Below, piece by piece: positions 53,453 to 63,125 of a stretch of DNA of 64,000 nt. A program made the translations under genes and the position numbers. Origin of the DNA: Solwaraspora sp. WMMD1047. GTDB taxonomy: Bacteria; Actinomycetota; Actinomycetes; Mycobacteriales; Micromonosporaceae. The first letter of the stretch is position 1. Each line of letters opens with the position of its first letter. The notes under the pieces were generated by a model. The model saw nothing but the letters and a program-made list of their open reading frames with translations. It ran no database searches and was not told the origin of the DNA. The stretch spans positions 3,073,501-3,137,500 of the forward strand of contig NZ_JARUBL010000001.1 in NCBI RefSeq assembly GCF_029626155.1, read 5' to 3'.

Positions 53453-55030
53453 ATGAATCGAACGCTGAGCGCCGCCCTCGGCCTGCTCGTGGCCGCCACC
53501 CTCACCACCGTGCCCACCGGCACCGCGGCGGCGGAACCCGCGCCGCAGCCCCCGTCGACCGGGCGGACGACCGCCGGCGCCGCACTGCCCGCCGACCAGC
53601 TCGCCGCCCTGCGCCGCGACCTGGGACTGACCGCCGACCAGGTCGCCACCCGGCTCGCCGCCGAGGCCGCCGCCCCGGTGACCGAACGGCGCCTGCGCGC
53701 CGAACTCGGCGGAGCGTACGGCGGCTCCTGGCTGGCCGCCGACGGCCGTACCCTGGTCGTCGCGGTGACCGACCCCGCGCGGACCGCGCAGATCCGCGCG
53801 GCCGGCGCCCGACCGCAGCTCGTCACCCGCCCCGAGGCCGACCTGGCCCGGGTCAAGTCCACCCTGGACCGGCACGCGGCCGCCGCCAGCCGGGCCGCCG
53901 CCGGCGCCCGGTCCGCGGGCCAGGCCGGGCCCGCCATCCACTCCTGGTACGTCGACCCGGCCAGCAACAGCGTGGTGATCCAGGCCGCCGACGCCGCCGC
54001 GGCCGGTGAGTTCGCCGAATCCGCCGGGGTGCCGGCCGGATCGGTGCGCGCCGTGGTCTCCCCGCACGCCTACCGACCCGTCTACGACCTGCGCGGCGGC
54101 GACCAGTACACCATCAACGGCAACACGCTCTGCTCGGTCGGGTTCGCCGTCGCCGGTGGATTCGTCACGGCCGGCCACTGCGGCGGGGTCGGCAGCCCGA
54201 CCACCGGCAGCGGTGTCGCCCAGGGCACCTTCCGGGGCTCGTCGTTCCCCGGCAACGACTACGCCTGGGTGCAGACCAACGCCAACTGGGTGCCCCGGCC
54301 GGTGGTGAACAACTACAGCGGCGGCACAGCCAGCGTGGCCGGGTCGCGGGAAGCCGCCGTCGGCAGTTCGGTCTGCCGGTCCGGCCGCACCACGGGCTGG
54401 CGCTGCGGCACCATCACCGCCCGCGACGTGACCGTCAACTACTCCGGTTCGTACGTCTACGGGCTGGTCAGCAGCACCGCCTGCGCCCAGCCGGGGGACT
54501 CCGGCGGCTCGTTCCTCGCCGGTGACCAGGCGCAGGGCGTCACCTCCGGGGCCGGCGGCAACTGCAGCACCGGCGGCACCACCGTCTACCAGCCGGTCAA
54601 CGAGATCCTCGGCGCCTACGGCCTGTCGCTGACCACCACCGGGGGCGGCGGCGCCAGCCGGCTGATCGGGTACGCCGACAAGTGCATCGACGTGCCCAAC
54701 TCCAACGGCGTCGACGGACAGTACCTGCAGCTGTGGACCTGTAACGGCACCAACGCCCAGAACTGGACGTTCGCCGGGGACGGCACCGTGCGGGCGCTCG
54801 GGCTCTGCATGGACGTCGCCTGGGGGTCGACCGCCAACGGCGCGGTCGTGCAGCTCGCCAACTGCAGCGGCAACCCGGCCCAGCAGTTCGTCCTCAGCGG
54901 CGCGGGCGACCTGGTCAATCCGCAGGCCAACAAGTGCGTCGACGTGCAGGGCTGGAACAGCGCCGACGGCGCCCGGCTGGCGATCTGGGAGTGCACCGGC
55001 GGGGCCAACCAGAAGTGGCGGCGCGGCTGA
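53453..55030 (+). CDS. Secreted S1-family serine protease with ricin-type lectin domain
   Basis: 525 residues. Signal peptide (~1-28, ending TAAA), alpha-lytic-type propeptide (~30-200, DQLAALRRDLGLTADQVATRL), protease domain (~201-395) with triad His in TAGHCGG (~241), Asp in FPGNDYAWV (~269) and Ser in PGDSGGSFLAG (~349), then a ricin-B lectin domain (~400-525) with QxW-like repeats NAQNWTF and NQKWRR. It is secreted, and the propeptide probably acts as a folding chaperone. GGAGG lies eight bases before the ATG. The LacI box suggests carbohydrate-linked control, fitting a protease that also binds glycans, for example on cell walls or plant and fungal matter. Confidence 0.93.
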   Translation: MNRTLSAALGLLVAATLTTVPTGTAAAEPAPQPPSTGRTTAGAALPADQLAALRRDLGLTADQVATRLAAEAAAPVTERRLRAELGGAYGGSWLAADGRTLVVAVTDPARTAQIRAAGARPQLVTRPEADLARVKSTLDRHAAAASRAAAGARSAGQAGPAIHSWYVDPASNSVVIQAADAAAAGEFAESAGVPAGSVRAVVSPHAYRPVYDLRGGDQYTINGNTLCSVGFAVAGGFVTAGHCGGVGSPTTGSGVAQGTFRGSSFPGNDYAWVQTNANWVPRPVVNNYSGGTASVAGSREAAVGSSVCRSGRTTGWRCGTITARDVTVNYSGSYVYGLVSSTACAQPGDSGGSFLAGDQAQGVTSGAGGNCSTGGTTVYQPVNEILGAYGLSLTTTGGGGASRLIGYADKCIDVPNSNGVDGQYLQLWTCNGTNAQNWTFAGDGTVRALGLCMDVAWGSTANGAVVQLANCSGNPAQQFVLSGAGDLVNPQANKCVDVQGWNSADGARLAIWECTGGANQKWRRG

Positions 55031-55128
55031 TCCGTCGTCCGATCTGAGCCGGTCCCACCTGGTGGCAGCCAGGGGCCGGGGAGGATCCCCCGCCGCGGCG
55101 CGGTGCCGCCCGCGGCTGGGGACACCGG

Positions 55129-55995
55129 TCAGCCGGCCGGCCTGAGCCGGCCGAGCTCGGTGCCCTTGGCGTCGACCAGCACCAGAACGTCCCCGTCCAG
55201 GCCGGCCTGCGACGCCTCCGACAGCCACTGCGCGATCGGCACGTTGTCGCAGCCGACAAGCGTGCTCGCGCCGCTGGTGGCCAGCAGCGGGCCGCCGGAC
55301 GCAGCGACCCAGCGCCCGCCCAGGGCGTTGCAGCCGTCCGAACCGCGCCAGCTGCCGTCGGCGGTCAGCTCCACGAACGCGGGGTCCGGTGCACCGGTCG
55401 GACCGGTGGCTGGTACCCAACGGCCGAGCAGCGCCTCCGGGGCCGGCAGCGGGGTGAGGTCGGCCGGCAGCGGAGCGGGCGGGGCGAACGCCCGGCGTAC
55501 CTCGTCGGTGACGACCGGCGGTTCGGCCTGCTCCGGCAGGATGTCGGGAGCCGGCTCCGGCTTCCCGCCGGGTGCCAGCCGGGCCAGCACGTCACCCTGG
55601 ACGTTGAGCAGCAGGCGGTCCTCGCCGGCGGTCCGGAACGAGGTGGCCTCGCGCAGCCAGGCCGGGGTCGGCTCCTCGGCGAGCTCGCATCCGCTGGCGC
55701 CGTAGACGGCGGCGACGAACAGGCCGCCGGTGTCGGCCCGCCAGGAACCGGACAGGTTGCCGCAGTCGCGCCACAGGGACAATTCGGTCGGAGCGACGCG
55801 TAGCACCGCGCCCGCCTCCTCCTGGGCCGCCTCCTCGACGGCCCAGAGGCCGATCAGGGCGACCGGTTCCGCGTCGGCCGCGCCCGGAGCGTCGGACGGG
55901 GTCGCCGTCGCCGATCCGTCGTCGGCCGACCCGGCGCAGCCGGCCAACAGCAGCGAAACCAGGACAGCCGTCATGATCTGCCGGTTTCCGCGCAT
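55129..55995 (-). CDS. Lipoprotein with two META-like domains
   Basis: 288 residues. MRGNRQIMTAVLVSLLLAGC is a clear lipoprotein signal (lipobox LLAGC). Two similar regions follow: LIGLWAVEEA...LWRDCGNLSGSWRADTGGLF...CELAEEPTPAWLREATSF and LLGRWVPATG...GSDGCNALGGRWVAASGGPL...GCDNVPIAQWLSEASQ, an internal duplication of a META/heat-shock HslJ-like fold, each ending with a conserved Cys. The ATG at 55995 has AAGGAGGCG immediately upstream. It is probably anchored to the outer face of the membrane; function unknown. Confidence 0.8.
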   Translation of the reverse strand: MRGNRQIMTAVLVSLLLAGCAGSADDGSATATPSDAPGAADAEPVALIGLWAVEEAAQEEAGAVLRVAPTELSLWRDCGNLSGSWRADTGGLFVAAVYGASGCELAEEPTPAWLREATSFRTAGEDRLLLNVQGDVLARLAPGGKPEPAPDILPEQAEPPVVTDEVRRAFAPPAPLPADLTPLPAPEALLGRWVPATGPTGAPDPAFVELTADGSWRGSDGCNALGGRWVAASGGPLLATSGASTLVGCDNVPIAQWLSEASQAGLDGDVLVLVDAKGTELGRLRPAG

Positions 55996-56104
55996 CACGC
56001 CTCCTTGAGTTATGGCCACAACGGTAGTTGGTGGTCCCCGATTGGACGTCGAAAGCGACCGAACCGTTGCATGTCAGCGACCGATGATGATCGACCGCGG
56101 CCGA

Positions 56105-57190
56105 TCAGACGAGGGGCAGGCCGAGCAGACCGGCCGCCGCCCGGCAGCGCGCCGGGTGGGTGAGCACGTCGACCGAGTCGACCGCCTGGTCGATGGTGCC
56201 CGGCAGCGCGGGCACCGATCCGTCGGGCCGCCCGCCGAGCCGGGTCAGCAGCGCCCGCACCTGCGGGTCGACGATCGACCCGGTGAGCGCGGTGGTGAAC
56301 CGCTCCGCGCCGAGCACCCGGATGTCACGGTCGTGGAAGCGGCGGGGAGCGGGATCGACCGGGTCCGCCAGCCGGAGCTCGTTGGTGGCGGCGGCCAGCC
56401 CGCTCGCGGCGGCGCAGAGCGCCGCCTCCCGCTCCCGCCAGTCGGCGGCGGCCAGCGCGGCGCGCAGCGGCGGATCGAGCGCCGTCGCGACGGCAAGCTC
56501 GCGGAAGGCCCGGCCCAACCACTTGTCGTACGGCGCCCACACCCGGGCCACCAGGAAGGAGAGCCGGACCAGGTCCCGGGCGATCCGGCCGGCCAGCAGC
56601 CGGGAGCCGAGGTCGTCGCCGGTGCCGCCGGTGCGGCCGACGAACGCCTCCGCCTGTCCGACGCGCAGCCAGCCGGCGGCCAGCGCGTACCGCCAGACGT
56701 CGGGCGGGTACCACCGCAGCGCCCGGCGCCGGACGCCGAGTTCGTCGGCCGGATCGTGGAAGACCGCGCCCCGGGTCAGGGCGGCCAGTTGCTGGGTCGG
56801 GGTGAGCAGCCAGTCGGCCAGCGCCATCCCGGCGGCCGGATCGACGCCCAGCCGGGCGGTGAAGTAGTCCGGCGCCGTGTCGACGAGCACCCGGTGCCCC
56901 GGCCGACCCGGCGGGCCGTCCGCGCCGGGCGCCCGGGCCGGGAACGTCACCGGGTAGCCGTCGAACCGCTCGGGCAACCGGTCCAGGAGCGCGCGGACCG
57001 GGTCGGGATCGGTGCCGGGCGGCAGGAACAGCTGCAGCCGGGGGCCGAAGTCGTGGTCGGTGGAGACCTCGTCGTCGTACCCGAGCACCTCGGACCCGGG
57101 ACCCAGCAGGGCGGCCGCGTGCGGCTGCCCGGCCAGCAACGGCCCCACCACCGACCGGTAGAACCGGCCGGCCAGCTCGATTCCGGTCAC
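56105..57190 (-). CDS. DUF4037/nucleotidyltransferase-like protein
   Basis: 361 residues. The N-terminal region (SEVLGYDDEVSTDHDFGPRLQLFLP) has the G-x-D-D-x3-S-T-D-H-D-F-G pattern of DUF4037 proteins, which are related to minimal nucleotidyltransferases with acidic catalytic residues. The rest is helical (FHDPADELGVRRRALRWYPPDVWRYALAAGW, WAPYDKWLGRAF). It may nucleotidylate an acceptor, but the target is unknown. The GTG at 57190 has GGAGGG just upstream; ATG 57202 is possible. Confidence 0.75.
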   Translation of the reverse strand: MTGIELAGRFYRSVVGPLLAGQPHAAALLGPGSEVLGYDDEVSTDHDFGPRLQLFLPPGTDPDPVRALLDRLPERFDGYPVTFPARAPGADGPPGRPGHRVLVDTAPDYFTARLGVDPAAGMALADWLLTPTQQLAALTRGAVFHDPADELGVRRRALRWYPPDVWRYALAAGWLRVGQAEAFVGRTGGTGDDLGSRLLAGRIARDLVRLSFLVARVWAPYDKWLGRAFRELAVATALDPPLRAALAAADWREREAALCAAASGLAAATNELRLADPVDPAPRRFHDRDIRVLGAERFTTALTGSIVDPQVRALLTRLGGRPDGSVPALPGTIDQAVDSVDVLTHPARCRAAAGLLGLPLV

Positions 57191-57325
57191 CGCGCCCTCC
57201 ACTGCCGACTGTCGCGTGCCAGCATGGTACGCAGGCGGGCACCGACGACCGGCCGATGGCGACCACCGCGTCGCTGATTCGCGATCCCCGCCGGATCCGC
57301 AGGTCAGTGTGATAGAAGTTCAACG

Positions 57326-59434
57326 GTGGCTGAGCCGATGACCACCGATTCACCCGACTCGACGCGGCCGGATCCCGAGCCGTCACCGGGCCGGGGCACC
57401 GGCCGGGGTCGGCTGCGCTGGGAGCTGCTCGCGTTCCTGGAGATCAGTGCCCTGTGCGGGATGGCCGTCACCCAGCCGCTGCTGGACGTCTTCGGGCGCA
57501 GCCCGGACTACTTCATCTTCCACCGCGCCGGCGTGGGCGACATCCTGCTGCTGGTGGCGGCGGTGACGCTGACCCCGGCGCTGGTGCTGTGGGGGCTCGG
57601 CGCCACCGCCCGGCTGGCCGGCCGGCGGGTCCGCTCGGCGGCGCAGGCGGTCGTGCTGGGCATCCTGTTCGCGATCCTCGCCGTCCAGGTCGGCAAGGCC
57701 ACCACCGGCGTACGCGGCCTCCCGCTGGCCCTGCTGGCCGCGCTGACCGGCGCCGCGCTGGCGGTCTGCTGCACCCGGTTCAGCGTGCCGCGCCAGGTGC
57801 TGCGGGTCGCCTCGGTCGGACCGCTGGTCTTCGGGCTGCTCTTCGTCTTCACCTCGGCGGCGTCCCCGGTGGTGCTGCAGGCCGGCGGCGCGTCGGTCGC
57901 CGCGGGACAGTCGGTGGGTCCGCATCCGCCGGTGGTGATCCTGGTCTTCGACGAACTGCCCCTGATGTCGCTGCTCGACGACGCCGGCGAGATCGACCGG
58001 GAGCGGCTGCCGAACTTCGGTCGGCTCGCCGACGAGGCAACGTGGTACCGCAACGCCACCGCGGTCGGCGGCACCACCACCTTCGCGGTACCGGCGATGC
58101 TGACCGGCCGCTATCCCGGCGCCGAACCGGTCGCGCCGCACTTCTCGCGCCATCCGGAGAACCTGTTCACCCTGCTCGGGGACGCCTACCGCATCGAGGC
58201 ATGGGAGAACATCACCCAGCTCTGCCCGCCCGAGCGGTGCGCCGGCCGGCCCGGTCAACCCCGCGGTGGGGTGACCACGATGCTGCGGGAGAGCGCCGCG
58301 CTCCTCGGCGAGCTCGCCTCGCCGTACGAGAGCACCCGGGACCCGATGGCCACCTTCCAGGAGCGGACGCTGGGCGAGGACATCCGGGAGGGTGACCGGG
58401 ACCCCGACGTCGGACCGGAGTTCCGGATGAACCGGCTGGGCGACAGTCAGCCGGCCCGGTTCACCGAGTTCCTGGCCAGCCTGCGGCCGACGACCGAGCC
58501 GACGCTGCGCTTCCTGCACCTGCTGATGCCGCATTCGCCCTGGGCCTACCTGCCCTCCGGGCAGCGCTACCAGGGGCCGCGCGGACTGCCGATCGACGGC
58601 CGCTGGTGGGCGCGGCTGGCGCACCAACGCCACCTGCAACAGGTCGGCTACACCGACCGCCTGCTCGGCGAGACGATGCGCGCGCTGCGGGCCACCGGCC
58701 AGTACGACGAATCACTGATCATCGTCACCTCCGACCACGGGGTCAGCTTCAGCCACGGAACTCCGCCCCGGACCCTCGACCCGCAACAGCGCGCCGCCGC
58801 CGAGCTGGCCTGGGTGCCGCTGCTGGTCAAGGAACCCGGACAGCGCGCCGGCCGGGTCGACGACCGCAACTGGGAGCACGTGGACCTGGTGCCGACGGTG
58901 GCCGAGCACACCCAGGTGCGGTTGCCCTGGCCGGTGGACGGCGTATCGGCGCTGGGTCCGCCGAGAACCACCGGCGACAAGAGGTTCGCCAACGCACCCG
59001 GCGACACCGTCACGATCCGCGACCCGGCCCACTTCGCCACGGTCCGGCAGGGCGCCGACACCCGGCCGGTGCTGCCCGACATCCCGGAGCTGAGCCTGAT
59101 CGGGCGGGCGGTCGACGAGCTGCCGGTCACCGACGGCGGGCCGACGGTGACGTTGGAGAACCACGCCGAGTACGCCGACGTGCGGCCGGCCGGCGGCGAC
59201 CTCCCGGCACTGGCGTACGGGTCGCTGCCGGAGACGATCGCGCCGGACACCCCGGTGGCGATCGCCCTGAACGGACGGATCGGCGCCGTCGCGCTCGCCG
59301 GACGCGACCGGGAAGAGCGGCTGCGCTTCGCCGGGCTGATCACCGAGCCGCTGTTCGTCGAGGGCGCCAACCGGGTGGAGCTGTTCCAGGTGACCGGGGG
59401 CGGCGCCGGACTACGCCGCCTCCCGATCGGTTAG
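57326..59434 (+). CDS. Membrane sulfatase / alkaline-phosphatase-superfamily protein
   Basis: 702 residues. About five membrane helices (~30-190: LLLVAAVTLTPALVLWGLGA, GILFAILAVQVGKA, LALLAALTGAALAV, SVGPLVFGLLFVFTSAA) and an extracytoplasmic sulfatase domain: metal Asp in PPVVILVFDELPLMSL, nucleophile-position Thr in GTTTFAVPAMLTGRYPG, ANDH-type metal ligands in IVTSDHGVSFSHGTPP. The C-terminal ~170 residues are beta-rich and less conserved. Related proteins transfer phospho-groups to envelope glycopolymers. GTG 57326 is taken because TAGAAG ends seven bases before it. Confidence 0.82.
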   Translation: MAEPMTTDSPDSTRPDPEPSPGRGTGRGRLRWELLAFLEISALCGMAVTQPLLDVFGRSPDYFIFHRAGVGDILLLVAAVTLTPALVLWGLGATARLAGRRVRSAAQAVVLGILFAILAVQVGKATTGVRGLPLALLAALTGAALAVCCTRFSVPRQVLRVASVGPLVFGLLFVFTSAASPVVLQAGGASVAAGQSVGPHPPVVILVFDELPLMSLLDDAGEIDRERLPNFGRLADEATWYRNATAVGGTTTFAVPAMLTGRYPGAEPVAPHFSRHPENLFTLLGDAYRIEAWENITQLCPPERCAGRPGQPRGGVTTMLRESAALLGELASPYESTRDPMATFQERTLGEDIREGDRDPDVGPEFRMNRLGDSQPARFTEFLASLRPTTEPTLRFLHLLMPHSPWAYLPSGQRYQGPRGLPIDGRWWARLAHQRHLQQVGYTDRLLGETMRALRATGQYDESLIIVTSDHGVSFSHGTPPRTLDPQQRAAAELAWVPLLVKEPGQRAGRVDDRNWEHVDLVPTVAEHTQVRLPWPVDGVSALGPPRTTGDKRFANAPGDTVTIRDPAHFATVRQGADTRPVLPDIPELSLIGRAVDELPVTDGGPTVTLENHAEYADVRPAGGDLPALAYGSLPETIAPDTPVAIALNGRIGAVALAGRDREERLRFAGLITEPLFVEGANRVELFQVTGGGAGLRRLPIG

Positions 59435-59466
59435 CCGCTCCGGTCCGGTCGCGACCCGGCTGGTGG

Positions 59467-60330
59467 TCAGTCGGCCGGGCCGGGCTGGGTCGGCGGCTGG
59501 GTCGCGGGCCGGGCCGGCAGCGGGTAGCCCCACTTGGTCGCCAGGTCCCGCAACTCGGGGGTGAGCTCGACGGCCGGCACCTCGCGGGGGGCCTGCACCT
59601 TGCCGGTGCGGATCCGGTCGGTCCAGTCACCCAGCCCGGCCTTGATCGAGCCGTGCGACTTGCTGCCGTAGTCGAGCATCGCCGGCTCCCACTCCAGCTC
59701 GAGAAACTCGCAGATCCGGCGGGTCTCCGCCTCGGGTTCGCTGACCAGGGTCTCGTAGCGGACCGTGCAGCCGGGCAGCATCTGGCGGGCCTCCTGCACG
59801 CTGCGGCCGTACTTGAGCACGCTGGCGGCGGTCTCCTCGGCGCTCTGCTGGGGGCGGGCCCGCGCCCACGAGTCGAAGACGGAAGCCGGATGCCGCAGCA
59901 GGAAGATGAACCGGGCATCGGTCCAACACCTGGCGATCCGGCTCCACATGAAGACGTGGTTCGGGGTCTTCTCCACCAGCACGGTCTTCCCGCTGCGCTG
60001 CAACGCGGCGTCCAGGGCCCGGTCCCAGAGCAGATGGGTCAGTTCGTTCTCGTCCCAGCCCAGCTCGGCGAAGCTCTCCCGGACGTACCGGTCGTTGAGG
60101 GTGGCCCGCAGCTTGCCCAGGTGCAGCTCGTGCGGCGCGTAGATCGCGGAGTGGCTGTTCAGCATCATCCGCAGCAGGGTCGAGCCGGACCGGACGGAGG
60201 AGAAGATGAAAACCGGCCGATGCAGGAGTCGCTCGGGGCGCCTGATCAGTTTCGGTCGGCCGTCGCGTCGAACGACCTGCACTCCGGTCGACCTGGCGAG
60301 GCGCACGGTGAATTGATCTTTCCAGCCCAT
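59467..60330 (-). CDS. Sulfotransferase-family protein
   Basis: 287 residues. PAPS-binding 5' loop in FIFSSVRSGSTLLRMMLNSH (~43-60), the 3'-phosphate region RFIFLLRHPASVFDSWARA and YETLVSEPEAETRRICEFLELEW are conserved. It would transfer sulfate from PAPS to a hydroxyl or amine. TAACGT on the minus strand ends seven bases before the ATG, suggesting a leaderless transcript. Neighbouring convergent sulfatase-superfamily gene may act on the same type of envelope molecule, which is only positional evidence. Confidence 0.85.
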   Translation of the reverse strand: MGWKDQFTVRLARSTGVQVVRRDGRPKLIRRPERLLHRPVFIFSSVRSGSTLLRMMLNSHSAIYAPHELHLGKLRATLNDRYVRESFAELGWDENELTHLLWDRALDAALQRSGKTVLVEKTPNHVFMWSRIARCWTDARFIFLLRHPASVFDSWARARPQQSAEETAASVLKYGRSVQEARQMLPGCTVRYETLVSEPEAETRRICEFLELEWEPAMLDYGSKSHGSIKAGLGDWTDRIRTGKVQAPREVPAVELTPELRDLATKWGYPLPARPATQPPTQPGPAD

Positions 60331-60382
60331 CGAACTGACGTTACAAAGCCTTCCTGTGAGGAATGTAAAGGGTCGGCAACGA

Positions 60383-61048
60383 TCAACCGGGGCGGACAAC
60401 CCAGCGGATACCGCCGGCCAGATGGGCCCGGAAGTCCGGATCTGAGTACCCGGCGACGGTGTGACCCAGTCCGGTGTAGAACGCCCGGCCGCCGAGCGAC
60501 TCGTGGCACCAGGCGATGGCATGCTCCGCGCCCATCCCACCACCGCGGTAGGTCGACTCGTCCACGGTCAGCAGCACCCGGGTGCCGGCCGCCGGGGCGG
60601 CCCGGAAGTCGTACCACTCGTCGGTCCGCCGCCAGCGCGCCGGCAGCCCCGCCGTGGCCGGATGGTCCGGGTCGGCCACCCGCACCACGGCCGGCTGCAC
60701 GTCCGGGTGCCGGTCGAAGTACGCGCCGACCAGCCGGCCGTAGAACGGCCAGTCGTACTCGGTGGCGGCCGCCGAGTGCACCCCCACGAAGCCGCCGCCG
60801 CCGCGCACGTACGCCTCGACGGCGCGGCGACCGGGCGGATCGAGCACCGTGCCGTTGGTGTTCAGGAACACCAGCACCCGGTACCGTGCCAAACCACCCC
60901 CGGCGAGGGCGGCCGGATGCTCGGTGGCGTCGACCCCGAACCCGGCCGCCGCGCCGATCTCCCGGACCGCCTCGATGCCGGCCGGAATGCTGTCGTGGCG
61001 GAAACCCGTGGTGCGCGAGAAGACGAGCACGTCGAAGCGGGCGGCCAC
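60383..61048 (-). CDS. ThuA-domain protein (trehalose utilisation family)
   Basis: 221 residues. DUF1037/ThuA glutamine-amidotransferase-like fold: DVLVFSRTTGFRHDSIPAGIEAV, YRVLVFLNTNGTVLDPPGRRAVEAYVRGGGGFVGVHSA and RAFYTGLGHTVAGYSDPDF. Proteins of this family are linked to sugar metabolism. The GTG at 61048 lies seven bases after TAGCCT on the minus strand, and the family N terminus aligns there, so the longer open frame is rejected. It sits between a sulfotransferase and a divergent CNNM gene. Confidence 0.85.
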   Translation of the reverse strand: MAARFDVLVFSRTTGFRHDSIPAGIEAVREIGAAAGFGVDATEHPAALAGGGLARYRVLVFLNTNGTVLDPPGRRAVEAYVRGGGGFVGVHSAAATEYDWPFYGRLVGAYFDRHPDVQPAVVRVADPDHPATAGLPARWRRTDEWYDFRAAPAAGTRVLLTVDESTYRGGGMGAEHAIAWCHESLGGRAFYTGLGHTVAGYSDPDFRAHLAGGIRWVVRPG

Positions 61049-61189
61049 CCGACCGAGGCTACCGGGACGCCCGGTGTCGCTCGCTGGCAGGATTGGCGCC
61101 GACCGTGGTGGGGCAAGTTGGCACATCACCGCGTACCGCTGGAACCGGTCGTCCGGGCCGGTGGCGGACAGCTGTGAGGAGACCCGGAA

Positions 61190-62509
61190 GTGCAGACGTA
61201 CTGGACGCAACTCGCCCTGGTCGGCGTGCTCGTCGTCCTCAACGCCGCCTTCGCCGGCAGCGAGATGGCCCTGGTGTCGTTGCGGGAGAGCCAGCTCCAA
61301 CGGCTCGAACGCGCCAGCCGCTCGGGGCGGGTGCTGGCCCGACTGGCCAAGGACCCCAACCGGTTCCTCGCCACCATCCAGATCGGCATCACCCTGGCCG
61401 GCTTCCTCGCCTCGGCGGCCGCGGCGGTCTCCCTGGCCCGGCCGGTGGCGCCGCTGCTGAGCCCGCTCGGTACGGCGGCCGAACCGGTCTCGGTGATCCT
61501 GGTGACGCTCGTCCTCACCTTCGTGACGCTGGTCTTCGGCGAACTGGCACCCAAGCGGATCGCCATGCAGCGGGCCGAGCGGTGGGCGCTGGTGGTCGCC
61601 CGCCCGCTCGACCTGCTGGCCAGCCTCTCCCGGCCGGCGGTCTGGGCGCTCGGCGCCACCAGCGACCTGGCGGTCCGGCTCGTCGGGGTGGATCCCAAAC
61701 CACAGCGGGACGAGATCAGCCCGGACGAGCTGCGGGACATCGTCGCCGGCCACCACGGGCTGACCGTCGAGCAGCAGACCATCATCGCCGGCGCGGTGGA
61801 GATCGCCGACCGCCGGCTGCGGGCGGTGCTGGTGCCCCGGCTGCAGGTCTTCTCCCTGGACAGCGGCACCACGGCCGACGCCGCCCGGATCGTGTTGGCC
61901 GCGTCGGGGCATTCCCGGGCGCCGGTGGTCCGGCACGGGCTGCTCGACGACGCCGTCGGGGTGGTGCACCTGCGCGACCTGGTGGGGGTGCCGGGCGACC
62001 GGCCGGTCGACGAGTGCGCGCGGTCGCCGATGATGCTGCCCGACTCGCTGCCGGTGGTGGAGGCGCTGCGGCAGTTCAAGGCGGAACGCCAGCACATCGC
62101 CTTCGTGGTCGACGAGCGCGGCGCGGTCGACGGCATCGTCACGATGGAGGACGTGCTGGAGGAGATCGTCGGTGAGATCTACGACGAGACCGACCGGGAC
62201 GTGCGGGCGGTCCGGCGCGACCCGGACGGCTCGTTCCTGCTCCCCGGCACCTTCCCGGTGCACGACCTGACCGACATCGGCGTCGAGCTGCCCGGCCGGC
62301 CGGGCGGTGACTACACCACCGTCGCCGGACTGGTGCTCACCGAGCTCGGCCGGATCCCCTCGGGGCCGGGGGAGCGGGTCCATCTCGACGATTGGGCGTT
62401 GGAGGTGGTCCAGGTGCAGAACCACGCGATCACGGCGATCCGGCTGCGGCCGGCGGAGCGCAGCGACAGCAACAGCGAACCCGCCGTGGACGCCGCGACC
62501 GGCTCCTGA
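61190..62509 (+). CDS. CNNM/HlyC-CorC-type transporter with CBS pair
   Basis: 439 residues. DUF21/CNNM transmembrane domain (~1-170: LALVGVLVVLNAAFAGSEMALVSLRESQL, TLVLTFVTLVFGELAPKRIAMQRAER), CBS-domain pair (~200-330, AVLVPRLQVFSLDSG, HIAFVVDERGAVDGIVTMEDVLEEIVGEIYDETD) and CorC_HlyC C-terminal domain (~345-430). Family members move divalent cations, probably Mg2+, across the membrane. GTG 61190 is preceded by GAGGAGACC. The last codons and stop fall in a 23-bp tandem repeat. Confidence 0.9.
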   Translation: MQTYWTQLALVGVLVVLNAAFAGSEMALVSLRESQLQRLERASRSGRVLARLAKDPNRFLATIQIGITLAGFLASAAAAVSLARPVAPLLSPLGTAAEPVSVILVTLVLTFVTLVFGELAPKRIAMQRAERWALVVARPLDLLASLSRPAVWALGATSDLAVRLVGVDPKPQRDEISPDELRDIVAGHHGLTVEQQTIIAGAVEIADRRLRAVLVPRLQVFSLDSGTTADAARIVLAASGHSRAPVVRHGLLDDAVGVVHLRDLVGVPGDRPVDECARSPMMLPDSLPVVEALRQFKAERQHIAFVVDERGAVDGIVTMEDVLEEIVGEIYDETDRDVRAVRRDPDGSFLLPGTFPVHDLTDIGVELPGRPGGDYTTVAGLVLTELGRIPSGPGERVHLDDWALEVVQVQNHAITAIRLRPAERSDSNSEPAVDAATGS

Positions 62510-62566
62510 CGGTGCGGTCGACCGGCTCCTGACGGTGCGGTCGACCGGCTCCTGGGCGTTCGGTCG
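62498..62566 (+). repeat. Three 23-bp tandem repeats over the CNNM stop codon
   Basis: Units 62498-62520, 62521-62543 and 62544-62566 all begin ACCGGCTCCTG. The first two are identical and contain the TGA stop; the third differs at several sites. Confidence 0.85.
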
Positions 62567-62571
62567 CTGAT

Positions 62572-62982
62572 CTATTTCGGTCTGGCTGGGCGGGGCGGCG
62601 AGGAGAGATTCTGCAGGCGTACCTGGCCCCGGGCCACCAGCCGGTCCCGCTCGTCGGCGATCTCCACCTGCCAGAGCTGCTGGCTGCGGCCCCGCTGCAC
62701 CGGGGTGGCGACGGCGGTCAGCTCGCCGTCGCGGACGGCTCGGAGGAAGTCGGTCTGGTTCGCCACCCCCACCACGTTCCCGCGCCCGCCGAGCCAGAGC
62801 GTGGCACCGACGCTGGCCGCCGTCTCGACGACCGCGCAGTAGACACCGCCGTGCAGAAGGCCGTACGGCTGGAGCAGGTCGGGCCGGCACCGCCATCTGA
62901 TCACCACCCGGTCGGCGTTCGCCTCGTCGAAGCGAAGACCGAGCAGGCCGGCGAATCCGCCGGTGAAGTCGGGCGTCTGCAC
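62572..62982 (-). CDS. PaaI-family hotdog-fold thioesterase
   Basis: 136 residues. Hotdog signature with the catalytic/acid region in [30 protein letters not shown] and [25 protein letters not shown], close to menaquinone-pathway (YbgC/PaaI-type) acyl-CoA thioesterases. The GTG at 62982 is preferred because AGGGGG precedes it by six bases; starts at 62997 and 63012 are possible. It would hydrolyse aromatic or 1,4-dihydroxy-2-naphthoyl-CoA-like thioesters. Convergent with the CNNM gene. Confidence 0.87.
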   Translation of the reverse strand: MQTPDFTGGFAGLLGLRFDEANADRVVIRWRCRPDLLQPYGLLHGGVYCAVVETAASVGATLWLGGRGNVVGVANQTDFLRAVRDGELTAVATPVQRGRSQQLWQVEIADERDRLVARGQVRLQNLSSPPRPARPK

Positions 62983-63125
62983 CGGCGTCCCCCTCACACG
63001 ATGATCATCCAATCGGCGAGCTTACCCACCCGCGGACGCTCACCTGCTGCCCGCACACCCCCCGCAGGTCGGCGGGCGGGAAAACCCGGTGCGGTCGGTC
63101 GATGGTGATGGGGGAGAATTCCGTG

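Noticed and set aside
58606..62175. Plus-strand open frame of 1189 codons
   Set aside because: It runs in a wrong frame through the sulfatase gene and across both strands of its neighbours; Arg/Pro/Gly-rich noise.
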